Shown here piece after piece: positions 1-9,050 of a DNA stretch of 64,000 nucleotides. The translations under genes and the position numbers were made by a program. The notes beneath the pieces are model-generated. The model was not told where the DNA came from and ran no database searches. It saw nothing but the letters and a program-made list of their open reading frames with translations. Source of the DNA: an uncultured Clostridium sp. (GTDB lineage: Bacteria > Bacillota > Clostridia > TANB77 > CAG-508); contig CANOVB010000008.1 of the NCBI GenBank assembly GCA_947570695.1, positions 1 through 64,000 of the forward strand, read 5' to 3'. Within the stretch, counting starts at the first letter, position 1. Each line of letters opens with the position of its first letter.

Positions 1-126
1 TCCAAGTAAAGAGCTCTTTTTATTTAGTGTCCACTATATGGGGTTCACTTCATTATTTATCTCTTTACTTTTTTTAAAATTTAATATTTAATAATAAAAG
101 AAAAATATAATAGAGGTTTTATAATA

Positions 127-1656
127 ATGGAAAAATTGAAAAATATTGTAAAAGAAAATTGGATTTATGGAATAATTTATATAGCATTACTCGCATTTTC
201 AATAATAAGTATATTACTAAATTATCCTTTAGAACCAGAAAAAATAGAAATTTCTTTAGATATTTATGGAAAAATATCAATAATGCTTACGATTTTTATA
301 TCATTAATCTATTTTATATTGCTTGCAATTTTTAATAAAAAAATGAAAAATGAGAATTTATTTTTACTTATAGCAATTCCGGTAGGTTTAATATATATGA
401 TTACTTTTCTTCCTGGAAAAATTCCAGATGAACCACATCACTTTTATAGAGCTTATGAAATTTCTATAGGGCATCTAGTATCAGATGTTAATGAAGATGG
501 AGCAGGTGGTAACAATTTACCAATTAATATAAAGAAAATATTTAATTATGGAACTCATGAAGATATTTTTAGAGAATTTAAAAGTTTCCATATAACAGAT
601 GAAAAAGAATTTGTGGCTTTTTCAAATACTTCGCTCTATTCATTTGTTTGCTATTTACCTCAAGTTTTAGGAATAACTTTAGCTAGAATTTTTACAAGTA
701 ATATTTATGTTTTATTTTATGCTGGAAGACTATTTAATTTTATATTTTTCCTAAGCTTTGCATATTTAGCAGTAAAATTAATTCCTTGTAAAAAAATGCT
801 TTTATTTACAATACTTTTTTTACCTATTGTATTCCAAGAGGCAATATCGTTATCACCAGATGCTATGACAATAGTTGTATCACTTCTTTTGATTTCGTAT
901 ATTTTAAATTTAAGAAATAGGGAAGAGTACAAATTAGTATTAAAAGATTTTGTAGTTTTGGGTATTTTAAGTTTAATACTAGCTTTATGCAAAATAATAT
1001 ATATTCCAATATGCTTGCTTATGTATATTATTCCAAAAGAAAGTTTTAAAAGTTCAAAGCAAAAAATAGTTATATTAACATTAATACTTTTAGTAGCAAT
1101 AGTTATTAATTTGCTATGGCTTGGATTTGCTTCAAGGTACTTAATAGAATTTAATGCTGGTGTTGATTCTAAAGCACAGGCAGAATTCATGTTAACACAT
1201 CCTTTTAGTTTTATAACTATATTTTTTAGAACTTTAGATGCTTATTTAGGAGATTATATATCAAATATTTTAGGTAGTCAGTTATCAATACTAAATATTC
1301 ATTCTGTTAGAGTATTTAAATATATATTAACAATAATTTTTGTTATTTTATTATTTTGTGATAATAGAAAAGAAGATAAGAAATTGGATAAATCTAAAGT
1401 TTTTATTGGTTTGAGCATAATTTTAACTATAGTATTATTATTTTCGAGTTTATATGTACAATGGACACCAGTAAAAAATATAGTTATACTTGGAGTACAA
1501 GGAAGATATTTTATTCCTATATTAATTTTAATAGGATTATTATTTGATAATAGATATATCATTTTTGATAAAAAACCATCAATTAGATATTTATTAATGT
1601 TTTTAGTGTTTTTAAATTTGCATGTAATGTCAGTATTAACCATTTTTTATAAATAA
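127..1656 (+). CDS. DUF2142-family polytopic membrane protein
   Basis: A 509-residue integral membrane protein with about eleven hydrophobic segments. The loop PDEPHHFYRAYEI near residue 100 and the later SPDAMTIVVSLLL segment are typical of DUF2142 proteins, which resemble GT-C-type glycosyltransferases and often sit in cell-surface polysaccharide loci. The ATG follows an AGAGG site. The gene stands alone and is followed by a hairpin terminator at 1742. No substrate can be read from the sequence; the family assignment is by motif memory. Confidence 0.75.
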   Translation: MEKLKNIVKENWIYGIIYIALLAFSIISILLNYPLEPEKIEISLDIYGKISIMLTIFISLIYFILLAIFNKKMKNENLFLLIAIPVGLIYMITFLPGKIPDEPHHFYRAYEISIGHLVSDVNEDGAGGNNLPINIKKIFNYGTHEDIFREFKSFHITDEKEFVAFSNTSLYSFVCYLPQVLGITLARIFTSNIYVLFYAGRLFNFIFFLSFAYLAVKLIPCKKMLLFTILFLPIVFQEAISLSPDAMTIVVSLLLISYILNLRNREEYKLVLKDFVVLGILSLILALCKIIYIPICLLMYIIPKESFKSSKQKIVILTLILLVAIVINLLWLGFASRYLIEFNAGVDSKAQAEFMLTHPFSFITIFFRTLDAYLGDYISNILGSQLSILNIHSVRVFKYILTIIFVILLFCDNRKEDKKLDKSKVFIGLSIILTIVLLFSSLYVQWTPVKNIVILGVQGRYFIPILILIGLLFDNRYIIFDKKPSIRYLLMFLVFLNLHVMSVLTIFYK

Positions 1657-1741
1657 TTTATAAAAGAAAATTGTTAAATACTTTATTTAAGCCGAAGTTC
1701 TGAGCACTTTTTATGAAATAAAAGATTAATAGTATAAAATA

Positions 1742-1767
1742 CCCTCTTCAAATTAAATTGAAGAGGG
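1742..1767. terminator. Hairpin terminator after the DUF2142 gene
   Basis: A near-perfect inverted repeat, CCCTCTTCAAATT with its complement, about 85 bp after the stop codon. It could serve either strand. Confidence 0.7.
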
Positions 1768-1906
1768 CTTCTTAAATAGTATCTATTTAAACAATACAAT
1801 TCAAATTCTACTTAAAATAAGTATAATAAGATAATATTTTTCATATGAATAAATTAAAAAGTTATAAAAATATTAAAGTATAGCTTAAAAAGTCACTACT
1901 TAAAAA

Positions 1907-1975
1907 CTAATTTTTTGAAGTTGTGTCATCACCATTATTGTTGTTAGAATTTTTAGATTTGTTTTTCTTTGACAT
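1907..1975 (-). CDS. Possible 22-aa hydrophilic micropeptide
   Basis: A very short frame, Lys/Asn/Ser-rich (starts MSKKNKSKNS), preceded at good distance by a strong AAGGAGGTG site, which is why it is listed. It has no recognisable domain and no membrane segment. It could be a chance ORF; the only support is the ribosome site and the polar composition. Confidence 0.3.
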   Translation of the reverse strand: MSKKNKSKNSNNNNGDDTTSKN

Positions 1976-2161
1976 CTAAGAAAGCACCTCCTTTTGACTT
2001 ATAACTAGTATTTACCATATTTCAGAAATTATACAAAAATATAGAGTTAAAATTTAAAATTAAATATATATAATCCAATATGCAATATAAACTATATACA
2101 ATATTAATGTTTATATATTGAATACAAAATAGATTTATAATTGATTTGCATAGAATTATTT

Positions 2162-2190
2162 TTGACAAATTATGTAAATTGCGATATAAT
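2162..2190 (+). promoter_or_regulatory. Consensus sigma-A promoter of the NUDIX cassette
   Basis: TTGACA at 2162-2167 and TATAAT at 2185-2190 with a 17-bp spacer, both boxes exact consensus. It lies 71 bp before the NUDIX start. Confidence 0.85.
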
Positions 2191-2260
2191 ATCATTATAT
2201 GTACCATTGGTCAAAATAGGCAATACATTATTGCTAAGTCGTATGCATGGAGGCATAAGC

Positions 2261-2791
2261 ATGAAAATTCTTTATGAGCATCTAGAGCGGCTCCAAAAAG
2301 TAGGAAGAATAACCCCCGAAATCCGAGAGGAATTTTTTAAAGGGCTTAACTTCCTCCAAATAAGAAACGCTCTGGAAGAAAACGGCATCGATCGTCACAC
2401 ACCTATTGATCTTATCTCAACTGAAGTTGCAATTCTTACTCCAGAAGGCATTTTTATGCAGTCCAGGCCGTCCGACAACGGACAACTGGGAATGTGGGGA
2501 GGAGTTGTAAATGATGGAGAGGAACCGATTGATGGTGCTGTGCGCGAGCTTAAGGAAGAACTTGGACTGGATATTGCAAAGGAGCAGTTGGTATTTGTGG
2601 AAGTTGATAACCATTACCACAAATATGCCAACGGTGACAAAGCATACTTCCAGTGCTATCGTTACATTCTTAAGCTTGAAACCTTACCACAAGTGGTATT
2701 TGACAGTGAGACCTCATCTGCAGTTATGGTGAGACATACCATAATCTCGCACCAGCAAAATTTCATTAAGCACGTGCTTGGCGAAATTTAA
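2261..2791 (+). CDS. NUDIX hydrolase (high-GC cassette)
   Basis: A 176-residue NUDIX protein. The Nudix box is visible as GVVNDGEEPIDGAVRELKEE followed by LG, matching Gx5Ex7REUxEExG. The longer frame runs upstream through the promoter, so the ATG at 2261, with GGAGGC just before it, is chosen. The N-terminal ~40 residues form a small helical extension. The gene has its own promoter and terminator, and its base composition is clearly richer in G+C than its neighbours, suggesting acquisition. NUDIX enzymes cleave nucleoside-diphosphate-linked compounds; the substrate cannot be told. Confidence 0.85.
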   Translation: MKILYEHLERLQKVGRITPEIREEFFKGLNFLQIRNALEENGIDRHTPIDLISTEVAILTPEGIFMQSRPSDNGQLGMWGGVVNDGEEPIDGAVRELKEELGLDIAKEQLVFVEVDNHYHKYANGDKAYFQCYRYILKLETLPQVVFDSETSSAVMVRHTIISHQQNFIKHVLGEI

Positions 2792-2803
2792 AAGCGACAT
2801 ATT

Positions 2804-2846
2804 TGTGCTCTGGCTCTTTTCAAAAGGAGTCAGGGCGCAATTTTTT
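2804..2846 (+). terminator. Rho-independent terminator of the NUDIX cassette
   Basis: An imperfect GC-rich stem (TGCTCTGGCTC paired with GAGTCAGGGCGCA) followed by TTTTTT, starting 12 bp after the stop codon. Confidence 0.8.
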
Positions 2847-2984
2847 ATATTGAGATACAATTTGATTTAAATTAAATGTATATAAGAAATTTCTCTATTA
2901 TGATAATTTAATATTGAAGAAATGTAATTTCTCTGATATAATGCATATATTAAATACGCTAAAAGATTGAAAGGAACAAATGAA

Positions 2985-3677
2985 ATGTCAAATATAGTTA
3001 TTGGAATAGAAGGATTAGTTGGTGCCGGAAAAACAAGTATTTGTAGAAAACTCATACAAAAAATTCCTAATACAGTTTTATTAAATGGTGGAAATTTATA
3101 TAGAGCAGTCGTTTATGCAATGATGCAAAATGGAAAGAAAATTGAAGAGCTTAGAAATCAGGGGAAAAGTCTCGATATAAAAGAAATGATGGATTTATTT
3201 AAAATAGAAATAAAAATAGAAAATAATGAAACAATAATATATATAAATGGTAAAAAGGCAGATGAAGAAGCTTTACAGTCAAAAGAAGCTTCGCTAGCAG
3301 TATCAGCAGTTGCAGAAGTTGCTAATAATAAAAATTTATTTAAATTTGCAAAAGGTTTAATTAATGATTTAAAAGGAAATTATAATGTAATTGTATCAGG
3401 AAGAAGTTTAATGAAAATTTATCCTGATTCTGATTATCATTTCTTTATTACTGCAAGTTTAGATGAAAGAGTAAAAAGAAAACTTATACAATATGGAAAT
3501 AACGAATCAGAAAAAGAAATAAGAGATAATATTGTAAAAAGAGATATATTACAAGAAAAGTCAGGATTCTATGAATATAGTTCAATTACAAAAGAAATTG
3601 ATGTTACTAATTGTAAATCAGTAGAAGAATCTACAAACTTAGTTTTAGGAGAAATTAAATTGCCTGAAATGGCATAA
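2985..3677 (+). CDS. cmk: Cytidylate kinase-like protein
   Basis: A 230-residue P-loop kinase that begins MSNIVIGIEGLVGAGKTS, with Walker A (GLVGAGKT) at about residues 10-17, and later VIVSGRSLMKIYPDSDYHFF, the typical (d)CMP kinase region. It would phosphorylate CMP/dCMP with ATP in the cytoplasm. The ATG at 2985 is chosen because AAAGGA lies 9 bp upstream; an in-frame TTG further upstream lacks a ribosome site. The gene is followed after 15 bp by murD and is probably co-transcribed with it. The GRSL motif differs slightly from the usual GRD, so a related nucleotide kinase is possible. Confidence 0.75.
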   Translation: MSNIVIGIEGLVGAGKTSICRKLIQKIPNTVLLNGGNLYRAVVYAMMQNGKKIEELRNQGKSLDIKEMMDLFKIEIKIENNETIIYINGKKADEEALQSKEASLAVSAVAEVANNKNLFKFAKGLINDLKGNYNVIVSGRSLMKIYPDSDYHFFITASLDERVKRKLIQYGNNESEKEIRDNIVKRDILQEKSGFYEYSSITKEIDVTNCKSVEESTNLVLGEIKLPEMA

Positions 3678-3692
3678 ATATTAGGAGGTAAT

Positions 3693-5105
3693 ATGGATTA
3701 CATAAATGAGAAACTACAAGAATTTAATAATTATCTTAAAAATAGAAAAGTAGCAATAATTGGTTTAGGAGTTAGCAATATTCCATTAATAGAATATTTA
3801 CATAAATTAAATTCTATTGTAACAGTTTTTGATTCAAAAGAAATGGATAAAATAGATAGCCAAATTATAGAAAGAATTATGAATTATGGAATGTCTTATT
3901 CTTTTGGAGAAAAATATCTTGAAAAATTAGTTGGTTTTGATATTATTTTCCGTTCACCTAGTTGTTTACCTATAGTACCAGAACTCGTTAAAGAAGCTCA
4001 AAGAGGAGCAATTATTACTACAGAAATAGAAATGGTAATTGAACTTGCACCATGTTTAGTAATAGGAGTTACAGGAAGTGATGGAAAAACTACAACAACA
4101 ACTTTGATACATGAAATATTAAAACAAGATGGATATAACTGCTATCTTGGTGGAAATATTGGAACACCATTATTTACAAAAGTAAAAGATATGAAACCTG
4201 AAGATATAGTTGTTCTTGAATTAAGTAGTTTTCAATTAATGAATATGAAGATTAGCCCCAAAATATCTGTAATAACAAATATTACTCCAAATCATTTGAA
4301 TATTCATACAGATATGGAAGAATATGTAGAAGCAAAGAAAAATATCTTCAAATATCAAGATGAAAATGGCATTTTAATTTTAAATTATGATAATGAAATA
4401 ACAAAAGAGTTTGAAAAAGAGACAAAAGGAAAAGTAATATTTTTTAGTAGTAAATCTAAAATACGTGATGGATATATAGTTGATGATGGAAAAATTAAAA
4501 TTTGCGAAAATGGATTAAGAAGACATGTTTTTGATACCAGAAATATGATATTAAGAGGTGTTCACAACTTTGAAAATGCTTGCTGTGCAATTAGTGCAAC
4601 AAAAGATTTAGTAAAAAAAGAATCAGTAGATACAGTACTTACAGAATTTAAGGGAGTAGAACATAGATTAGAATTAGTAAAAGAAACAAAAACTAGAATT
4701 AAATGGTATAATGATTCTGTAAGCTCAAGCCCAACAAGAACAATAGCAGGATTAAATGCTTTTGCTCTTAAAAATATAGTTCTTATAGCTGGAGGATATG
4801 ATAAAAATTTAGACTATTCGGTACTTGCAAAACCAATAATAGATAACTGCAAATCTTTAATTTTACTTGGTCAAACCTCAGAAAAAATTGAAAAAGCTGT
4901 AAATATGGAAATTAAAAAAACAAAAAACAATTTCCCAATATATAAATGTAAAGATTTAAAAGATGCAGTAGAAATAGCCAATAAAATAGCAGTAAGAGGT
5001 GATATTGTTTTATTTTCTCCAGCTAGTGCAAGTTTTGATATGTTTAAAAATTTTTCTGAAAGAGGAGATATTTTTAAGTCTTATGTAAATGAGATTGTAA
5101 AATAA
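3693..5105 (+). CDS. murD: UDP-N-acetylmuramoylalanine--D-glutamate ligase
   Basis: A 470-residue Mur ligase that adds D-Glu to UDP-MurNAc-L-Ala in cytoplasmic peptidoglycan precursor synthesis. An N-terminal Rossmann-like domain starts at VAIIGLGVSNIPL (~20-33). The ATP loop VTGSDGKTTTT is at ~126-136, the central NITPNHLNIH motif at ~197-206, and the C-terminal domain carries HRLE and NDSVSSSPTRT. Length and motif order fit MurD rather than MurC, E or F. It follows the kinase gene with an AGGAGG site. Confidence 0.93.
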   Translation: MDYINEKLQEFNNYLKNRKVAIIGLGVSNIPLIEYLHKLNSIVTVFDSKEMDKIDSQIIERIMNYGMSYSFGEKYLEKLVGFDIIFRSPSCLPIVPELVKEAQRGAIITTEIEMVIELAPCLVIGVTGSDGKTTTTTLIHEILKQDGYNCYLGGNIGTPLFTKVKDMKPEDIVVLELSSFQLMNMKISPKISVITNITPNHLNIHTDMEEYVEAKKNIFKYQDENGILILNYDNEITKEFEKETKGKVIFFSSKSKIRDGYIVDDGKIKICENGLRRHVFDTRNMILRGVHNFENACCAISATKDLVKKESVDTVLTEFKGVEHRLELVKETKTRIKWYNDSVSSSPTRTIAGLNAFALKNIVLIAGGYDKNLDYSVLAKPIIDNCKSLILLGQTSEKIEKAVNMEIKKTKNNFPIYKCKDLKDAVEIANKIAVRGDIVLFSPASASFDMFKNFSERGDIFKSYVNEIVK

Positions 5106-5225
5106 GAACAAAGAGCCTTGTAATAATTAAGAAATTGAAAAACTAAATACAAAAATTTATATTAATATAAATTTTTTTAATATTTTTTTTAATACCTCAT
5201 ATACTCTTATAAAGGAGGTATTAAA

Positions 5226-5825
5226 ATGTTTTATTCAAACAATGATAATTACATGGAGGATTTATATTTTTATAATCAAACACCAAACATGATGAATACA
5301 TATAATCCTAATATGAACAATTTAAATAACAGTATGCCTAATATGATGAATAATATGTGTATGGGGCAAAATCCTAATATGTTTAATAATAATATGAATC
5401 AAGTTCCAAATTTAAGTACTCTATATCCCAGCATATATAGAATTATAAATCCTGTAGTTGCTAGAGTTATACAAAATAGCAATTATCAATTTTTAAATGA
5501 GGATACTTTAAATAATATGGTAGATACAGTGTATAATATTGTTGAAGGACAGATTGATTATGAAGAAGAAAGCTCAGTTTCAAAACCAACATCAACAAAT
5601 GAAGTAAATACAAATTCATCTTCTACTAGTCAAAATAATTCTTCAACTACTGTTTCAAGAACTCAGGAGGTAAAAACTACTCAAACTACCACTACAAGAC
5701 GTAATAGAAATGATAATTTACTTAGAGATATTATCAAAATTCTTATTTTAAAAGAATTATTTTCAAGAAATAATCAAATACCAAATGGGTATTATCCAAG
5801 ACAACAGTATAATATGAATTTTTGA
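5226..5825 (+). CDS. Asn/Met-rich, coat-like hypothetical protein
   Basis: A 199-residue protein with a low-complexity N-terminus rich in Asn, Met and Pro (~1-65), a conserved-looking core LYPSIYRIINPVVARVIQ (~70-87), a Ser/Thr/Asn linker and a basic C-terminal helix. This layout resembles spore coat-associated proteins of Clostridia, but no named family is recognised. The ATG follows AAAGGAGG closely. Upstream, CATATACT preceded at about 13 bp by AATATT loosely resembles a sporulation sigma-E/K promoter, which would fit; this is inference. It ends in a hairpin at 5831. Confidence 0.6.
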   Translation: MFYSNNDNYMEDLYFYNQTPNMMNTYNPNMNNLNNSMPNMMNNMCMGQNPNMFNNNMNQVPNLSTLYPSIYRIINPVVARVIQNSNYQFLNEDTLNNMVDTVYNIVEGQIDYEEESSVSKPTSTNEVNTNSSSTSQNNSSTTVSRTQEVKTTQTTTTRRNRNDNLLRDIIKILILKELFSRNNQIPNGYYPRQQYNMNF

Positions 5826-5830
5826 AATTA

Positions 5831-5857
5831 AAGATGAGTTTTTTAGCTCATCTTTTT
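5831..5857 (+). terminator. Terminator after the coat-like gene
   Basis: AAGATGAG paired with CTCATCTT across an 8-base loop, followed by a T-run. Confidence 0.8.
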
Positions 5858-5858
5858 A

Positions 5859-5955
5859 TTTAATAGGAAAACACTATGCAATTCTTATCATATAAAGTTT
5901 TCGACAAAATTTATGCATCATTCTATATAAAATTAGCATGAAAGTAACGATGTGT
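5859..5955 (+). repeat. Dispersed structured intergenic repeat, copy D
   Basis: A diverged copy of the element best seen at 43010-43171. Shared blocks in order are AATAGGAAA, TGCAATTCTTAT, ATATAAAG, CGACAAAATTT and TATATAAAATTAGC. It lies between the coat-like gene and ytvI and holds no gene. Alignment was by eye. Confidence 0.5.
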
Positions 5956-6047
5956 ACAAGCAGTAAAAGTTTCTATTTGGAATTATTAATTAAATTTTCG
6001 AATAGTTTAGTTATTCTTGAATATATTAAATAAAAAGAGGAGTTTTT

Positions 6048-7145
6048 ATGGACGACAATTCAAAAAAAATAGATTATGTATGTATTATAAAAAAAGGTTT
6101 TATAGGAATAGCTTTAATTTTACTAATGTTTTTTTTATGCAAAATTACAATTTTTTATATTCCTTTTTTAATAGCATATATTATATCTGTAGTAGTGGAC
6201 CCTTTAATTAAATGGGTAAATAGAAAGACAAGCTTGAGCAGAAAAACGTCAAGTATAATTGTTTTAATTACAATTTTTGGAATTATTTTAGCTTTAATAG
6301 TATGGGGGAGTATTAGTTTAATTTCTGAAACGACTAACTTACTAAGTGGTTTAAACACATACTTAGATAAAACAATAAATTTTATAAATGAAAAAACATC
6401 AAAGATAGATTTTAAATCGATATTTTCTTCAGAAGTTATTAATATTTTTGAAAATAATGTAAATGATTATTTAAATACATTTACAGGATATTTAAAGGAG
6501 CTTTTAACTACTATTTTAAATTATATAACTTCAATTCCTGATATGGTTATAAATATTATAATAACAATTTTAGCAACGTATTTTATAACTTCTGATAAAT
6601 TTTATATTTTAGACAGAATGGAGCATCATTTATCTAAAAAAATGGTGGGAAAAATAATTAAACATGCAAAAGAAATAACAACTTCTCTAGGAGGATATTT
6701 AAAAGCTGAAATTACTTTAAGCATAATAACTTTTATGCTAGTTTTAACAGGGTTAAATATATTTTATCTTTTAGGAATGGAGGTAGAATATCCGATTTTA
6801 ATGGCTCTTTTAATTGGTTTTATTGATGCTTTACCTATATTAGGTGCTGGGAGTATAATGGTTCCATGGGCTGGTATTTTGTTTATAAATAATAAAAATT
6901 CGTTAGCATTTTCTGTTATTGGACTTTACATTTTAACTATTGTTCTAAAACAATTATTAGAGCCTAAATTGGTAAGCAAAAATATTGGAATTCATCCTAT
7001 ATTTACTCTAATTTCTATGTATACAGGATTTAAAATAATAGGAATAATAGGACTTTTAATAGGACCTATTATTCTAATTATTTTAAAAAATATCTTTTCA
7101 GAAATTTTAGACAAAGGAATAATAAATTCAATTATTGAAGATTAG
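6048..7145 (+). CDS. ytvI: AI-2E/YtvI-family sporulation membrane protein
   Basis: A 365-residue polytopic protein with paired N-terminal membrane helices, a soluble middle region (~105-165) and a C-terminal hydrophobic block containing YPILMALLIGFIDALPILGAG and the closing IGPIILIILKN motif. This is the AI-2E transporter superfamily layout; the Clostridial sporulation protein YtvI is the closest named type. The start has GAGGAG at good distance. The gene ends one base before the convergent DUF1980-like gene. Confidence 0.75.
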   Translation: MDDNSKKIDYVCIIKKGFIGIALILLMFFLCKITIFYIPFLIAYIISVVVDPLIKWVNRKTSLSRKTSSIIVLITIFGIILALIVWGSISLISETTNLLSGLNTYLDKTINFINEKTSKIDFKSIFSSEVINIFENNVNDYLNTFTGYLKELLTTILNYITSIPDMVINIIITILATYFITSDKFYILDRMEHHLSKKMVGKIIKHAKEITTSLGGYLKAEITLSIITFMLVLTGLNIFYLLGMEVEYPILMALLIGFIDALPILGAGSIMVPWAGILFINNKNSLAFSVIGLYILTIVLKQLLEPKLVSKNIGIHPIFTLISMYTGFKIIGIIGLLIGPIILIILKNIFSEILDKGIINSIIED

Positions 7146-7146
7146 T

Positions 7147-7704
7147 TTAATATATAACAGCAGTTGGCACATATGCATCATCTGGAATAGGAACTGTTGC
7201 ATTTTCAGGCTTTTTACACTCTTCAATCGAAGTTATTTTTAAAATTGGAATATCGCTATTATTATATGTACCTTTAGTTATTTCTCCTGAAATATTTATC
7301 CAAGAATAGCTTGAAAAATCTTTTGCTGTATCACAAGAACATAAAAAACCTACTATTAAAGTTTGATTATTACCGATATCCATATCTCTTGCTAAAACAA
7401 ACTGATTGTCTGAAAAGCCATTTACTCTATAAACATATCCTGAAAAAGATATCTTTTGACCAACATAAGTTTCTATATTTTCATGAACTGATTTTAGAAT
7501 ATTAGTATAATTTTCAGGTTTGATAACAGCAATTTCTGAAGATGGAATACAAGAATCACCTATAGAAATTTCCTCTTTAGGTTCCATGCTATTTAAAAGA
7601 ATATAGATTCCAGCTATTGCAATACTAATACAAATTATAGTCATTATTCCTAAAACAGTCTTAAATATCATTTTTTTGTTTAATTTAATATTATAAATAA
7701 TCAT
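7147..7704 (-). CDS. DUF1980/YcgQ-like membrane-anchored protein
   Basis: A 185-residue protein with a single N-terminal transmembrane segment (~13-38) and an extracytoplasmic domain. The stretch GQKISFSGYVYRVNGFSDNQ followed by VLARDMDIG and GFLCSCD is typical of the OB-fold C-terminal domain of YcgQ/TIGR03943-type proteins. The usual partner permease (YcgR type) is not adjacent. The ATG has an AAGGAG site. Function of the family is unclear. Confidence 0.65.
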   Translation of the reverse strand: MIIYNIKLNKKMIFKTVLGIMTIICISIAIAGIYILLNSMEPKEEISIGDSCIPSSEIAVIKPENYTNILKSVHENIETYVGQKISFSGYVYRVNGFSDNQFVLARDMDIGNNQTLIVGFLCSCDTAKDFSSYSWINISGEITKGTYNNSDIPILKITSIEECKKPENATVPIPDDAYVPTAVIY

Positions 7705-7836
7705 TTTGAAATCTCCTTTTCGTGTTTTGATAAAGTTTATGCTAAACTAATTTAAATATTCGAAATATTTAGTAATAAAAAAAGATATTAGATAAATATA
7801 AAATATTATAGTAAAATTTTTTTAAACAACTATGTC

Positions 7837-7886
7837 AAGAGCCCCGCAAAAAGCAAATTTAAAGCTTTTTGCGGGACTCTTTTTTG
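7837..7886. terminator. Strong hairpin terminator of the methyltransferase cassette
   Basis: AGAGCCCCGCAAAAAGC pairs with GCTTTTTGCGGGACTCT across a 10-base loop. Because it is flanked by A and T runs it could act on both strands. It lies just past the stop of the minus-strand methyltransferase. Confidence 0.85.
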
Positions 7887-7906
7887 CTCTTATTGAGCGT
7901 TTTTCA

Positions 7907-8833
7907 TTATTCAGTTTTTTCCATTTTGCCCAATTTTTCAACCGTGACTTTGCAGGCAGAGGGGTTTATATCACAAAATACCCCTTTGAGCCCAAGCTCT
8001 TTTGCCACAACAGCAGTTGAACCGCCGCCAAGGAAGAAGTCTGCAACAACATCCCCAGGCAAGCAGCAGGTTTTGAAAATTCTGCGAATGATAGCCAAAG
8101 GTTTAGGAGTATCATAGGCTTCGGCCAAATCCGTCCTGGAATAATCGTCAAGCATATCTGGTTCGTTCCAGAGATTCCCCACAGGTTTTACTTTGCTATA
8201 CCTATAAGGGAAACCATCAATGATACGGACTTCTCCAAGTCTGGCCATTTTTGCAAACTGCTCTGGAGTAACCAACCAATGCTTACCTCTACTGGAAAGG
8301 TCGATTGGACGTACATTATCCAGATACATAACTTGATTACGACCTTCCAAAATCCCATTCTCAAATAGAGGGACAATGTTGTAGTTCTCAGTTTTTTGCT
8401 CTACAAAGACGAAATCCTCAGGATCTTTGGAATAGTAAAGGATAATGTCCACCTGTGAATCAAAATTGCTGAAAAAGCCTCGTTCTTTGCTGTGCTGACG
8501 GTAAATTCGGTTTCGAAAACAGTTGGCGCCGAAAATTTCATCCATAAGTATTCTCATGTAAGAATCCAGGCGCCAGTTGCAGTGGATAAAGATACTGCCA
8601 TTTTTTGTGAGTACTCGTTTCATCTCTGCAATTCTGGGACGATACCAATTTTCCACTGCATCTCTGGAATTTCCAAGATTGTCGTTGTAGTCACTAAAAA
8701 CTTTGCCAGTGTTGTACAGGATGTCGCAGTAAATCAGGTTTATACTTTCGCTTGGATGCTCCCGTAAGAGCTCAAGGTTATCGCAATTATATATTGCGAT
8801 ACCTCCACGGTCATAGTATGTTGGTATTTTCAT
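7907..8833 (-). CDS. N6-adenine/N4-cytosine-type DNA methyltransferase (high-GC cassette)
   Basis: A 308-residue methyltransferase of the N4/N6 class. The SAM-binding motif is near the C-terminus (ADFFLGGGSTAVVAKELG, ~265-285) and the catalytic region comes first, giving a beta-type order. Motif IV, normally DPPY/F, reads DILY at residues 37-40, followed by NTGKVF, as in DPPFNTG enzymes. No restriction enzyme gene is adjacent, so it looks like an orphan, phage-type enzyme. It has its own promoter, an AAGGAGG site and a terminator, and a higher G+C content than its neighbours. Confidence 0.85.
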   Translation of the reverse strand: MKIPTYYDRGGIAIYNCDNLELLREHPSESINLIYCDILYNTGKVFSDYNDNLGNSRDAVENWYRPRIAEMKRVLTKNGSIFIHCNWRLDSYMRILMDEIFGANCFRNRIYRQHSKERGFFSNFDSQVDIILYYSKDPEDFVFVEQKTENYNIVPLFENGILEGRNQVMYLDNVRPIDLSSRGKHWLVTPEQFAKMARLGEVRIIDGFPYRYSKVKPVGNLWNEPDMLDDYSRTDLAEAYDTPKPLAIIRRIFKTCCLPGDVVADFFLGGGSTAVVAKELGLKGVFCDINPSACKVTVEKLGKMEKTE

Positions 8834-8881
8834 GGGAAACCTCCTTAAATAATGAATTCTAAAATTGAAATACCAATTTAA

Positions 8882-8910
8882 ATTATATCATAAAAACTGC
8901 CATTTTTCAA
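8882..8910 (-). promoter_or_regulatory. Sigma-A promoter of the methyltransferase cassette
   Basis: On the minus strand TTGAAA (8910-8905) and TATAAT (8887-8882) are separated by 17 bp, about 50 bp before the start codon. Confidence 0.8.
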
Positions 8911-9050
8911 GTAACATCAATGATTAGAACAATATACATAAAATATAAAATTAACTTTTAACTTAAAAATTAAAACCTTTGAAAAATTGTTGCAAAATAA
9001 GGCAAATAATGATATAGTTTTATGGTGTAATAAACAAGGAGGCAATTAGA

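Noticed and set aside
717..1190. Antisense frame of 157 residues inside the DUF2142 gene
   Set aside because: No ribosome site, composition mirrors the sense gene, and low complexity.
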